The notes below the pieces were generated by a model. It was not told where the DNA came from. It did no database searches and was given only the letters and a program-made list of their open reading frames with translations. From Olavius algarvensis Delta 4 endosymbiont (GTDB lineage: Bacteria > Desulfobacterota > Desulfobacteria > Desulfobacterales > CAJINA01): 64,000 nucleotides of DNA. The stretch is from NCBI GenBank assembly GCA_905176665.1, contig CAJINA010000167.1, positions 1-64,000 of the forward strand, given 5' to 3'. A program made the position numbers and the translations under genes. This document shows positions 50,232-58,622 of this stretch, in pieces (within the stretch, counting starts at the first letter, position 1; each line of letters begins with the position of its first letter).

Positions 50232-51365
50232 ATGCTAAGATCCGATCCGGAAAGACTGATCCGCGAGACCATGGCCCGTTTCGTCGACCAGGAAGTGATC
50301 CCCATTGCCGAAGAGCTGGACAGCAAAGGCGAATTCCCGCAAGCGCTGTTCCAGCAACTGGCCGAGATGGGCGTGTTCGGGATTCGCTATCCACGCGGCC
50401 AGGGCGGCGCCGGCGGTAATACAACCCTGTACTGCATCATCTGCGAAGAACTGGCCCGCGGTCTCATGAGCCTGGCCTCGATCACGGCCATGCAGTGCCT
50501 GATGGGTACCAATTTTCTCTTTCACTACGGCAGCGACCAGATGCGGGCAGACTATTTCCTGCCGGCCATGCGCGGGGAGAAGATCGGTTGCTTCTGCATG
50601 ACCGAGCCGGAAGCAGGCAGTGATCTGGGCGCCATCACCACCCGGGCGACCGCGGTAGACGACGGCTACCTGATCAACGGCATGAAAACCTGGGTCACCG
50701 ATGGACCGGAAGCGAGCTTTTATACCGTCTTGTGCCAGACGGACCCGGCCAAGCGTCTGCGGGGCATCGGTTATTTTTTTGTACCCCGCGATTTGCCGGG
50801 GGTGTCGCTCAGCCCGCGCTTCGAATGTCTGGGGACCCGGACAACGCCCATCTGTGAGGTAGCCTTCAAAGACGTGTTGATCCCCAATGAATACCGGGTG
50901 ACGCCCGAGGGCCGGGGACTCTCCTGTTTCCTGGCTATTCTGGCCGAAATCCGCACCATGACGGCGGCCCTGGGTCTCGGCCTGCAGCGTGGGGCCATGG
51001 ACGCCTCCATGCAGTACACCAAGGAACGCCAGGCTTTCGGCAAACCCATCAGCAAATATCAGCTGATTCAGTCGAAAATCGCCCGGATGGCCACCAACCT
51101 GGAGGCATCCCGTCTGATGGTCTATAACGCCGCGGCCATGATCGACCGCGGCGAGGAGTGTATGAAACAGGCCACCATGGCGAAATATTTCGCCAGCGAG
51201 GCCGCCTGCAGCGCCGCCGACGAATGCACCCGGATCTTTGCCGGGTATGGGTATTCCATGGAATACCCGGCCCAACGCTACTTTCGCGATACGCGCTTCC
51301 TGCTCAGTGGCGGGGGTACCCATGAAGTCCTGCAGACCAATATTGCCCGCTGGGAGGGGTTATAA
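50232..51365 (+). CDS. Acyl-CoA dehydrogenase, candidate decarboxylating benzylmalonyl-CoA type
   Basis: A 377-residue flavoprotein with standard acyl-CoA dehydrogenase segments ([53 protein letters not shown]). The catalytic-Glu motif YEGT is replaced by GGGT (360-363), so the usual base is Gly361. A dehydrogenase that acts on a malonyl-type CoA ester can form the carbanion by losing CO2 and would not need that base. This fits the benzylmalonyl-CoA dehydrogenase step known from anaerobic indoleacetate degradation. GAGG lies 8 nt before ATG 50232. The GntR gene follows by 2 bp. Confidence 0.85.
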   Translation: MLRSDPERLIRETMARFVDQEVIPIAEELDSKGEFPQALFQQLAEMGVFGIRYPRGQGGAGGNTTLYCIICEELARGLMSLASITAMQCLMGTNFLFHYGSDQMRADYFLPAMRGEKIGCFCMTEPEAGSDLGAITTRATAVDDGYLINGMKTWVTDGPEASFYTVLCQTDPAKRLRGIGYFFVPRDLPGVSLSPRFECLGTRTTPICEVAFKDVLIPNEYRVTPEGRGLSCFLAILAEIRTMTAALGLGLQRGAMDASMQYTKERQAFGKPISKYQLIQSKIARMATNLEASRLMVYNAAAMIDRGEECMKQATMAKYFASEAACSAADECTRIFAGYGYSMEYPAQRYFRDTRFLLSGGGTHEVLQTNIARWEGL

Positions 51366-51367
51366 CT

Positions 51368-52087
51368 ATGGGAGAGGTGGACCTCACGACAACAGAGCTC
51401 CCGGGCCTTAAATCATTGCCGGCGCGCAAGTCAGCCGGCCAGCACGTCTTCGAATATCTCAAGCTGGCCATTACCCGGGGTGACATCACCCCGGGCAGTC
51501 GGCTGGTGGAAAGCCGCATTGCCGACTCCACCGGCGTCAGCCGCACCCCGGTCCGTGAAGCCCTGCACAAGCTGGAAAGCCAGGGGTTTTTAAAAAAACT
51601 GCCGGCCGGCGGCTTTACGGTCCTCGGGCTTACCAGCGAGGATATCGACGAGACGTTCGGGATTCGCAGTGTGCTTGAATCCTATGCCGCCCGGCTGGCG
51701 GCTGAAAACCACACCCCGGCAGGCCTGGCGCGCCTGGAAAAGAAGATCCAGGAATACCAGCACTGCCTGGAGCTGGGCCGGGTGGAAGAACTGGAGCGGA
51801 TCAACACCCAATTTCACGAACTGCTCTACACGCTGAGCAAGAGTCCGCGTCTGATCAAGATGATCGCTGACTTGAAGGCCCAGATTCAACGCTTTCGACA
51901 CATCATCTTAAGCCAGGAAACCATGGCCCAACGCAGCAACCGGGACCATATGCAGATGGTCGCCGCCATCCGCAATCACGATGCCGACGGCGTGGAAAAG
52001 CTGGTCCGGGAACACATTCTCCGGGGTAAAGCCGCCGTGCTGGAACAGTTGGCCGCCGGTGTTGCCGGGAGTAAAAAGGAATTTTGA
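51368..52087 (+). CDS. GntR family regulator, FCD (FadR) subfamily
   Basis: 239 residues: an N-terminal winged helix (about 18-85, with GSRLVESRIADSTGVSRTPV near 43-62) and an all-helical FCD ligand domain (about 93-220) with the metal/ligand Asp/His pattern (NTQFHELLY, HMQMVAAIRNHD). FCD regulators usually respond to a pathway acid or CoA ester and repress their own operon. It sits inside the operon, 2 bp after the dehydrogenase gene, and the GTATAC sites at the operon promoter are the expected target. Confidence 0.9.
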   Translation: MGEVDLTTTELPGLKSLPARKSAGQHVFEYLKLAITRGDITPGSRLVESRIADSTGVSRTPVREALHKLESQGFLKKLPAGGFTVLGLTSEDIDETFGIRSVLESYAARLAAENHTPAGLARLEKKIQEYQHCLELGRVEELERINTQFHELLYTLSKSPRLIKMIADLKAQIQRFRHIILSQETMAQRSNRDHMQMVAAIRNHDADGVEKLVREHILRGKAAVLEQLAAGVAGSKKEF

Positions 52088-52107
52088 CCCTTGGGGAGGA
52101 CAGCGGT

Positions 52108-52524
52108 ATGAACCAGCGTAAAATCAGGATTCTCCTGGCCAAGCCCGGTCTGGACGGCCATGACCGGGGGGCCAAAATCGTGGCCCTGGCCCTGCGGGAT
52201 GCCGGCATGGAAGTCATTTACACCGGCCTGCATCAGGACCTGGGGCAGATCATCGGGGCCGCCGCACAGGAAACGGTGGATGTCATCGGCCTGAGCATCA
52301 TGTCCGGCGCGCACATCCCCATCTGCACCCGCCTGCTGGAAATGATGCCGGACGCGGGGCTGCAGGATGTCAAGCTGGTGGTCGGTGGCGTCATTCCGAC
52401 GCGCGACATCACCGTCCTGGAAGACCTGGGTGTGGCGGGTATCTATCCGGGCGGCACCCCGTTCGATGATATCACCAGCGGTATTTACGATCTTTGCGGC
52501 CTGCCGGCACCAACCGGGGCATAA
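52108..52524 (+). CDS. B12-binding small subunit of acyl-CoA mutase
   Basis: A 138-residue cobalamin-binding domain. DGHDRG (16-21) supplies the DxHxxG motif, with His18 as lower cobalt ligand; SIMSGAH and GGVIP complete the family's SxL and GG motifs. It is the small partner of a two-polypeptide mutase (as in 2-hydroxyisobutyryl-CoA mutase), whose large subunit is encoded 456 bp downstream. ATG 52108 has GGGGAGG upstream. Predicted to rearrange (2-aminophenyl)succinyl-CoA to (2-aminobenzyl)malonyl-CoA. Confidence 0.92.
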   Translation: MNQRKIRILLAKPGLDGHDRGAKIVALALRDAGMEVIYTGLHQDLGQIIGAAAQETVDVIGLSIMSGAHIPICTRLLEMMPDAGLQDVKLVVGGVIPTRDITVLEDLGVAGIYPGGTPFDDITSGIYDLCGLPAPTGA

Positions 52525-52633
52525 GACCTGGCCACAGTGGAAAGAGACTGAAATTATCCAGTCCCTTATATTAAATACAGCGACAAATATTTACACACAT
52601 AATGAAGCGGTATCGAGAATAAAACCAATGCAT

Positions 52634-52792
52634 CGCGCAGAGACGCTGAGACGCAGGGAAGCCCAAAACCAAATGTATGGCCGCACTTCGTGCGGGAAAC
52701 CACATAAATCAAATTGGTTTGAGCGGGTTTTGATTCAACCGGCGAAGCCGGATAGAGTTAAGGTTTTCTTGGCGCCTCTGCGTCTCTGCGCG
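52634..52792. repeat. CGCAGAGACGC-type palindromic repeat with nested hairpins
   Basis: Outer arms CGCGCAGAGACGC (from 52634) and GCGTCTCTGCGCG (to 52792). Nested inside are CCGCACTTCGTGCGG (52681-52695), ACCAAAT/ATTGGT arms and CCGGCGAAGCCGG (52739-52751). The outer motif is a widespread bacterial intergenic repeat. It fills most of the gap between the two mutase subunit genes. Confidence 0.65.
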
Positions 52793-52802
52793 AGGATCAG
52801 GT

Positions 52803-52911
52803 TTCAGCCTAAATCGAAATCGCTATCGGGATCGGGATCGATAGCGGTTGTGAAAACGTCACGTGGGCCTCGATTTCGATAGCGATTTCGACCCCGATAC
52901 CGATATTGGCC
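52803..52911. repeat. Hexanucleotide-phased palindrome 5
   Basis: Follows the previous repeat in the mutase intergenic gap. It begins TTTCAGCCTAAATCGAAATC and ends CCGATACCGATATTGGCC; the arms pair through ATCGNN hexamers. It shares the TTTCAGCC boundary with element 1. Confidence 0.65.
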
Positions 52912-52980
52912 AGGACTATCACACAATCCGAAAGTTGCGTTAAGCAAGGTATTACTAACCATTTTTGACAGGAACAAAAC

Positions 52981-54618
52981 ATGGGCGTAGCCAAATACAA
53001 AAAAAACGAAAAAGATGCGGTTGAAGAGGTCCGCTACCAATCAGGCATCACGGTCAAGCCGGTCTACGGACCCGAAGACCTGGAAAAGGCCGGTTTCGAC
53101 TATTCTCAGGATCTTGGTGATCCGGGCGAATTTCCTTTCACCCGCAGCCTGCACCCGCAGGGGTACCGCAGCCGGGCGTGGACCACCCGCCAATATACCG
53201 GGTTTGGGACCCCCGCGGAAACCAACAGCCGATTCAAGCTGATGATCGGCCATGGACAGACCGGATTGAACGTCGCTTTCGATCTGCCGACCCAGATGGG
53301 TTATGACTCCGACCACCCTAAATCTATCGGCGAAGTCGGTCGGGTCGGCATGGCCGTGGATTCACTGCGGGACTTTGAAATTGCCTTTAAAGATATCCCC
53401 CTGGATCGGATCGGCAGCGGGCTGACCATCAACGCCGTGGCCACCATCATGCTGGCCATGTACCAGGCGGTAGCGGAAAAATTCGGTTACCCCAAGGAAA
53501 AGATTTCGGCCACCCCGCAAAACGACATTCTCAAAGAGATGATCGGCCGGGGGGCCTGGATCTTTCCAGTCGAACACGGGGTCCGCCTGGTGGGCGACAC
53601 CATCGAATACGCCGTCAAAGAACTGCCGCGCTGCAACCCGGTCAGCCTGTGCGGTTACCACATCCGTGAGTCGGGGGCCACGCCGGCCCAGGAAATCGGC
53701 TGCGCCTTTGAAATCGCCCGGGCCTACATGGAGAATGTCATGGCCCGCGGCCTGGCCGCCGATGACTTTGTGGGTTGCTTCTCCTTCAACTTCAATGTCT
53801 ACGGCAACCTGTGGGAACAGGTATCCAAGTTCCGGGCGGCCCGCAAGCTGTGGGCCAAAATGCTCAAGAACGAATATGGCGTCACCGCAAAGAAAAAACT
53901 GTTTTTGCGCGGACTTTTCGGCGGCGGCGGCAGCGGCCTGACCAAAGAACAACCGGAAAACAACATCATGCGGGGGGCTTTCTATGCCCTGGGGGCCGCC
54001 CTGGCCGGTGCCCAGACCACAGCCCTGTGCTCCTTTGACGAAGCCTATACCATCCCCACGCCCCGGGCGGCGCTGCTATCGCTGCGCACCCTGGAAATTC
54101 TCATGGAAGAGGTGGGGCTGCGCGATACCGTGGACCCCCTGGCCGGATCGTATTTCATCGAAACCCTGACCCTGGAAATGGAAGCCAAAATCCTGGAGGA
54201 GATGAAGCAAGTTGCAAACCTGGGCGGCATGGTAAAAGCGGTTGAAACCGGGTTCATCCAGCGCAAGGTGGCCCAGCAGGCTTATGAATACGAAAAGGGG
54301 CTGCAAAGCGGTGAGTACATCAAGGTCGGCAGCAACAAGTACACCGACGGAAACGACCAGGGCGGCAGCGACGTGGACCTGCATGAATACAATGAACAGT
54401 GGGTGGAAGAGCAGCAGGCCGGGCTGCGCGAACTGAAAAGAACCCGTGACAATCGAGCGGTAACCCGCTCCCTGCAAGCCCTGGAAAAGGCCGCCCGGGA
54501 CGGTGACAATGTGATGCCCTACCTGGTCGACTGTTGCCGGGTCTATGCCACAGTCGGTGAAATGGCCGGTATTTTCCGGGATGTCTTCGGCGAATGGCAG
54601 GAGCCGGCGATTTTTTAG
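52981..54618 (+). CDS. Acyl-CoA mutase large subunit, divergent methylmalonyl-CoA mutase family
   Basis: A 545-residue TIM-barrel subunit without its own B12 domain. It keeps RQYTGF (Tyr72), QNDILKE (180-186), Arg202 and GYHIRESG (His227), all active-site elements of methylmalonyl-CoA mutase. The normally conserved H-x-QTSG segment before LT is replaced by FGGGGSG (313-319), removing bulky residues near the substrate. This would make room for an aromatic side chain and fits a phenylsuccinyl/benzylmalonyl-CoA-type mutase. AGGAACAAAAC precedes the ATG. Confidence 0.88.
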   Translation: MGVAKYKKNEKDAVEEVRYQSGITVKPVYGPEDLEKAGFDYSQDLGDPGEFPFTRSLHPQGYRSRAWTTRQYTGFGTPAETNSRFKLMIGHGQTGLNVAFDLPTQMGYDSDHPKSIGEVGRVGMAVDSLRDFEIAFKDIPLDRIGSGLTINAVATIMLAMYQAVAEKFGYPKEKISATPQNDILKEMIGRGAWIFPVEHGVRLVGDTIEYAVKELPRCNPVSLCGYHIRESGATPAQEIGCAFEIARAYMENVMARGLAADDFVGCFSFNFNVYGNLWEQVSKFRAARKLWAKMLKNEYGVTAKKKLFLRGLFGGGGSGLTKEQPENNIMRGAFYALGAALAGAQTTALCSFDEAYTIPTPRAALLSLRTLEILMEEVGLRDTVDPLAGSYFIETLTLEMEAKILEEMKQVANLGGMVKAVETGFIQRKVAQQAYEYEKGLQSGEYIKVGSNKYTDGNDQGGSDVDLHEYNEQWVEEQQAGLRELKRTRDNRAVTRSLQALEKAARDGDNVMPYLVDCCRVYATVGEMAGIFRDVFGEWQEPAIF

Positions 54619-54717
54619 GTGGATAGGCCGAAGGTTGAAGGCTGAAGGAAAACCAGACGTTGCTAAACAGGCTGTAAAAGATCAAGCCTGCAGTTATAAC
54701 CTGAACAGGAGGACGGT

Positions 54718-56850
54718 TTGGACAAATCCTATCGACTGGGGTGCGACATCGGCGGCACGTTTACTGATTTTGTCCTCGTCGATGATGAGACCGGCGAGTT
54801 TCAAACCAACAAGTGCCTGACCTCGCCGGCCGATCCCTCTGAAGCAGTTGAACAGGGCATCCAGCAACTGCTGGATCAGACCCCTGACTTTATCGGCCGG
54901 GTCGCTGAATTCATTCATGGGACGACCCTGGTGATCAACGCCATCATCGAACGCAAAGGGGCCTGCACCGGTCTGATTACCACCCGCGGCTTCCGCGATG
55001 TCCTGGAACTGGGCCGGGAAATTCGCTACGACGCCTATGACATATTCGCTGAATACCCGCAGCCGCTGATCCCCCGTAACCTGCGCACGGAAGTGGACGA
55101 GCGCATTGCCAGCGACGGCCGCATCATTCGGGATCTCGACCTGCAGGAAGTCCGTAAGCGCCTGGCCCAGCTGCAGGCGGCCGGGGTGGAGTCGGTGGCG
55201 GTCTGCCTGCTCAATTCCTACGAGAACCCCGTTCATGAAAAAGCCATTCAACAATTAATCCGGGACGCGGCACCCGGCCTCTCGCTCTCCATCTCTTTCG
55301 AGGTCCTGCCCCAGATAAGGGAATATGAGCGTACCTGCACCACGGCCACCAACGCCTATGTCAAGCCCATCACCGCCAGCTACCTGCAAAAACTGTCCGA
55401 CCGGCTTGCAACCCTGGGTTTCGCCGGCCAGCTCTTTATCATGCTTTCTTCCGGCGGCATCACATCCCTGGAGACGGCCCGCGAATTTCCAGTGCGGATC
55501 ATCGAATCCGGCCCCACCGCCGCGGTCATCGCCTCTCAGCACTATGGCAAACTGTTTGATATCAAAGATATGTTCTGTTTTGACATGGGCGGCACGACAG
55601 CCAAGTCCTGCCTGATTCAAAAAGGCCAGGCCGGCCTGGTGTCAACGTTTGAAGTCGGCCGCGTGCAGCGCTTTAAAAAAGGCAGCGGCCTGCCCATCCA
55701 GGTCCCGGTGGTGGACCTGATGGAGATCGGGGCGGGCGGCGGCAGCATCGCCGAAATCAACCGCCTCGGCCTGCTCCAGGTGGGCCCGGAAAGCGCCGGG
55801 GCCGACCCGGGGCCGGTATGCTATGGGCAGGGCGGTGAAAATCCCACGGTCACCGATGCCGATCTCGCCCTGGGCTACCTGGATCCCGACTATTTTCTGG
55901 GCGGCAGCATGCCGCTCGACAAAGCTGCCGCCCACGAAGCCATTGCCACCAAAATAGCCGCCCCCCTGGGCACCGGTGCAGTGGAGGCCGCCTTCGGCAT
56001 TCACGACTTGATCAACGAAACCATGGCCGCCGCCGCCAAAACCCATATCGCCGAGAAAGGCGGGAATCCCGGTCAGGTAACCGTCTCCGCATTCGGCGGG
56101 GCCGGCCCCGTGCACGCCTACGGCCTGGCCCGCAAAATCGGAGCGCCGCGCATCCTGGTGCCCCCCCTGGCGGGCGTCGGATCGGCGCTGGGCTTTTTCA
56201 CCGCCCCGGTGGCATTTGACATGTCCCGGAGCCACCGGGCCGTGCTTGATGGGGCTGATTTTGCTGAGATCGAAAACCTCTTTCGCGAACTGGAAACCGA
56301 AAGTGCCGCTATTTTAGGCGGGACCGCCAAAAACGAGGAGATCCTGGTTGAACGAACCTTGATGATGCGCTTTGTCGGACAGGGGGCGGAAACCGACCTG
56401 GCCATCGCCTCCCGGCCTTTCGACCAGTGGCGGAAGGCAGAAATCCGGGAACTGTTCGACTCTGAATACAAGCGGCTTTACGGACGGACCTACGACGATA
56501 ATCCCGTCGAGTTCGTCACTTTCAAAGTGCGGGCCAGCCTGCCGGCCAGACCTTTTAGGATTCCGCCGCTGAAAACCGGCGGGACCAGCCTGGCAACATG
56601 CGTCAAGTCTACCCGGCCGGCCTACTCCCTGGCCCGGAAAGACTTCGTCGAGCACACGGTTTACGACCGGTCCCGTCTTTTCCCGGGGGCGGCGTTTGCC
56701 GGCCCGGCCATTATTGAAGAAAGGGAGTCCACCATTGTTGTCGGCGAAGGGGCCGCGGCCCGGGTGGATGAATTTGGGTTTGTGTGGATTGACCTGGAAG
56801 CAGGTGAATCGGCTGAAGGGAAACTACGCTTCCAAAAAGGGGAAACTTAA
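54718..56850 (+). CDS. Hydantoinase/oxoprolinase family protein, subunit A
   Basis: A 710-residue HyuA-type ATPase subunit. The N-terminal phosphate-binding motif is DIGGTFTDF (10-18), and a second actin-like motif is CFDMGGTTAKS near 286-296. GAGGGSIA and GYLDPDYFLGG segments match the family. With HyuB it hydrolyses cyclic amides with ATP. In this operon the likely substrate is the lactam ring of 2-oxoindoleacetate, opened to (2-aminophenyl)succinate. It starts with TTG at 54718, supported by AGGAGG 5 nt upstream; no nearby ATG fits. Its stop abuts the next gene's ATG. Confidence 0.9.
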   Translation: MDKSYRLGCDIGGTFTDFVLVDDETGEFQTNKCLTSPADPSEAVEQGIQQLLDQTPDFIGRVAEFIHGTTLVINAIIERKGACTGLITTRGFRDVLELGREIRYDAYDIFAEYPQPLIPRNLRTEVDERIASDGRIIRDLDLQEVRKRLAQLQAAGVESVAVCLLNSYENPVHEKAIQQLIRDAAPGLSLSISFEVLPQIREYERTCTTATNAYVKPITASYLQKLSDRLATLGFAGQLFIMLSSGGITSLETAREFPVRIIESGPTAAVIASQHYGKLFDIKDMFCFDMGGTTAKSCLIQKGQAGLVSTFEVGRVQRFKKGSGLPIQVPVVDLMEIGAGGGSIAEINRLGLLQVGPESAGADPGPVCYGQGGENPTVTDADLALGYLDPDYFLGGSMPLDKAAAHEAIATKIAAPLGTGAVEAAFGIHDLINETMAAAAKTHIAEKGGNPGQVTVSAFGGAGPVHAYGLARKIGAPRILVPPLAGVGSALGFFTAPVAFDMSRSHRAVLDGADFAEIENLFRELETESAAILGGTAKNEEILVERTLMMRFVGQGAETDLAIASRPFDQWRKAEIRELFDSEYKRLYGRTYDDNPVEFVTFKVRASLPARPFRIPPLKTGGTSLATCVKSTRPAYSLARKDFVEHTVYDRSRLFPGAAFAGPAIIEERESTIVVGEGAAARVDEFGFVWIDLEAGESAEGKLRFQKGET

Positions 56851-58584
56851 ATGACAAATAAGTTCGATGCCATTACACTCGAGATCCTCTGGCGGCGCCT
56901 GGTTTCCATTGTGGATGAAGCGGATGCATCGGTGGCCCGGACCGCGTTTTCCAGTCTATTGCGCGATGCCCACGACTACACCTGTATGTTCACCGACAGC
57001 CGCGGTCAGGAGTTGGTCCAGGGGACCTTCTGCACCCCCGGGCAGGCCGGTGCCATGGCTCTGGGGGTTAAGAACATCATCACGGGCACACCCCTTGTGG
57101 ACTACCGCCCGGGCGATGTTTTTATCGTAAACGACCCCTGGCTCTTGGCCGGCCACCTCAACGATGTCTGCGTGCTGAGCCCGATCTTCTTCAAAGATAA
57201 ACCGGTGGCGTTTACCGCCTGCGTCTTCCACCATGCCGATATCGGCGGCCGGGTGGCTTCCGACAACCGCGAGGTCTACGAAGAAGGTATTTTCATTCCG
57301 CCGCTCAAACTCTACGATGCCGGCGTGTTGAATCAGTCCGTCCTGGACCTGATCCGGTGGAACGTGCGGACCCCGGAAGAAGTGACCGGCGATATCCGCA
57401 GCCAGGTGGCCGCCAACCACGTGTGCGCCCAGAAGATAATTGAAATGATGACCGATGAGGAGCTCGACACTCTGGATGACCTGGCCGACGAAATCATCGG
57501 CCGCACCGAAAAAAGCATGCGCGCAGCCATTGCCGACATTCCGGACGGTACGTATCCCTATCGCGGTCTCATCGAAGGTACCGGCAATCGGGATGATATC
57601 CACATCAGTCTGACGGTTGTGGTAAAGGGCAGCGATCTCAACGTCGATTTTTCCGGTACCGATCCCCAGGTAGACTGGGGCGTAAACGTGGTGTACAATT
57701 TTACCTACGCCTATGTCTTCATGGCGATCAAAAGTGCTTTCGATCCTGACATCCCCATCAACGAAGGCGCCATCCGCCCGATCAGCATGACCGCCCCGGA
57801 TGGCTGCGTGGTCAATTGTCGTTTCCCGGCGGCCGTGGCGGCCCGCATGCAGGTCGGCCATTTCATGACGGAAATGGTATTCAAGGCCCTGGCGGCCGCT
57901 ACCCCGGACAATATCATTGCCGGCAGCGGCGGCACACCGGCCCAGACCAATATCATGTACGGCAAACGAGGGGACGGCCGGCCGTGGCACACCATGATCA
58001 TCCGCGGCGGCGGTCTCGGCGCCAGCAGCCGCAAGGACGGGCACCACTGCGCGATCTTCCCGGCCAACGGCGCCAACACACCCGTGGAAATTTTAGAAAG
58101 CGACACGCCCCTGATCGTAAAATCGCGCGAACTGGTTTGTGACTCCGGTGGCCCCGGCCGCCGGCGCGGCGGGATTGGCCGTAAAATGGTCCTGAAAGTT
58201 CCGCAGGGCACCGGTGCGCCCCAGGCACCCACCACCATCGCCGTCCAGGCCGGCCGTTATATCTATCCGCCGGACGGGCTGTTCGGTGGGCAGCCGGGTT
58301 CCAAAGCTCGCTTTTTAAGAAACTCGGACAATGCCGATCCCGGCGGGTTGACCTTCTGCGACAACGGCGACACCATCTCCTTTTACAGCGCCGGCGGCGG
58401 CGGATACGGGGACCCACTGGAAAGGGACCCCGCAACGGTGGCACAGGACGTGCGCCTGGGATATGTTAGCCTGGAACGGGCGCGCCGGGACTATGGGGTG
58501 GTCATTGAGCCCAGCACCCTCGGCGCCGAAATCGCCGCAACGGAGACATTACGCGCCAAGCGAAAAAGCGAGAACGACTCATAA
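56851..58584 (+). CDS. Hydantoinase/oxoprolinase family protein, subunit B
   Basis: A 577-residue HyuB subunit with the family start (DAITLEILWRRLVSIVDEAD), DYTCMFTDSRG near 49-59, the HHADIGG metal-site motif near 132-138, and GGPGRRRGGIG near 434-444. It starts on the base after the hyuA stop, so the two form one translational unit and one enzyme. The product is about the usual HyuB length. Role as for subunit A. Confidence 0.92.
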   Translation: MTNKFDAITLEILWRRLVSIVDEADASVARTAFSSLLRDAHDYTCMFTDSRGQELVQGTFCTPGQAGAMALGVKNIITGTPLVDYRPGDVFIVNDPWLLAGHLNDVCVLSPIFFKDKPVAFTACVFHHADIGGRVASDNREVYEEGIFIPPLKLYDAGVLNQSVLDLIRWNVRTPEEVTGDIRSQVAANHVCAQKIIEMMTDEELDTLDDLADEIIGRTEKSMRAAIADIPDGTYPYRGLIEGTGNRDDIHISLTVVVKGSDLNVDFSGTDPQVDWGVNVVYNFTYAYVFMAIKSAFDPDIPINEGAIRPISMTAPDGCVVNCRFPAAVAARMQVGHFMTEMVFKALAAATPDNIIAGSGGTPAQTNIMYGKRGDGRPWHTMIIRGGGLGASSRKDGHHCAIFPANGANTPVEILESDTPLIVKSRELVCDSGGPGRRRGGIGRKMVLKVPQGTGAPQAPTTIAVQAGRYIYPPDGLFGGQPGSKARFLRNSDNADPGGLTFCDNGDTISFYSAGGGGYGDPLERDPATVAQDVRLGYVSLERARRDYGVVIEPSTLGAEIAATETLRAKRKSENDS

Positions 58585-58622
58585 GCACACGCAGCTTTGA
58601 GATATAAGCGGGAGAACACATT

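Noticed and set aside
49828-50424. Frame encoding repeated Ile-Pro and Ile-Ala dipeptides across palindrome 4
   Set aside because: The repetitive peptide is just the translation of the ATCGNN hexamers; it overlaps real genes and has no start signal.
50235-51323. Open frame of 362 codons opposite the acyl-CoA dehydrogenase gene
   Set aside because: Antisense shadow; His- and Gly-rich composition without motifs.
56956-58047. Open frame of 363 codons opposite hydantoinase subunit B
   Set aside because: Antisense to a clearly recognised gene, no RBS, no domain.
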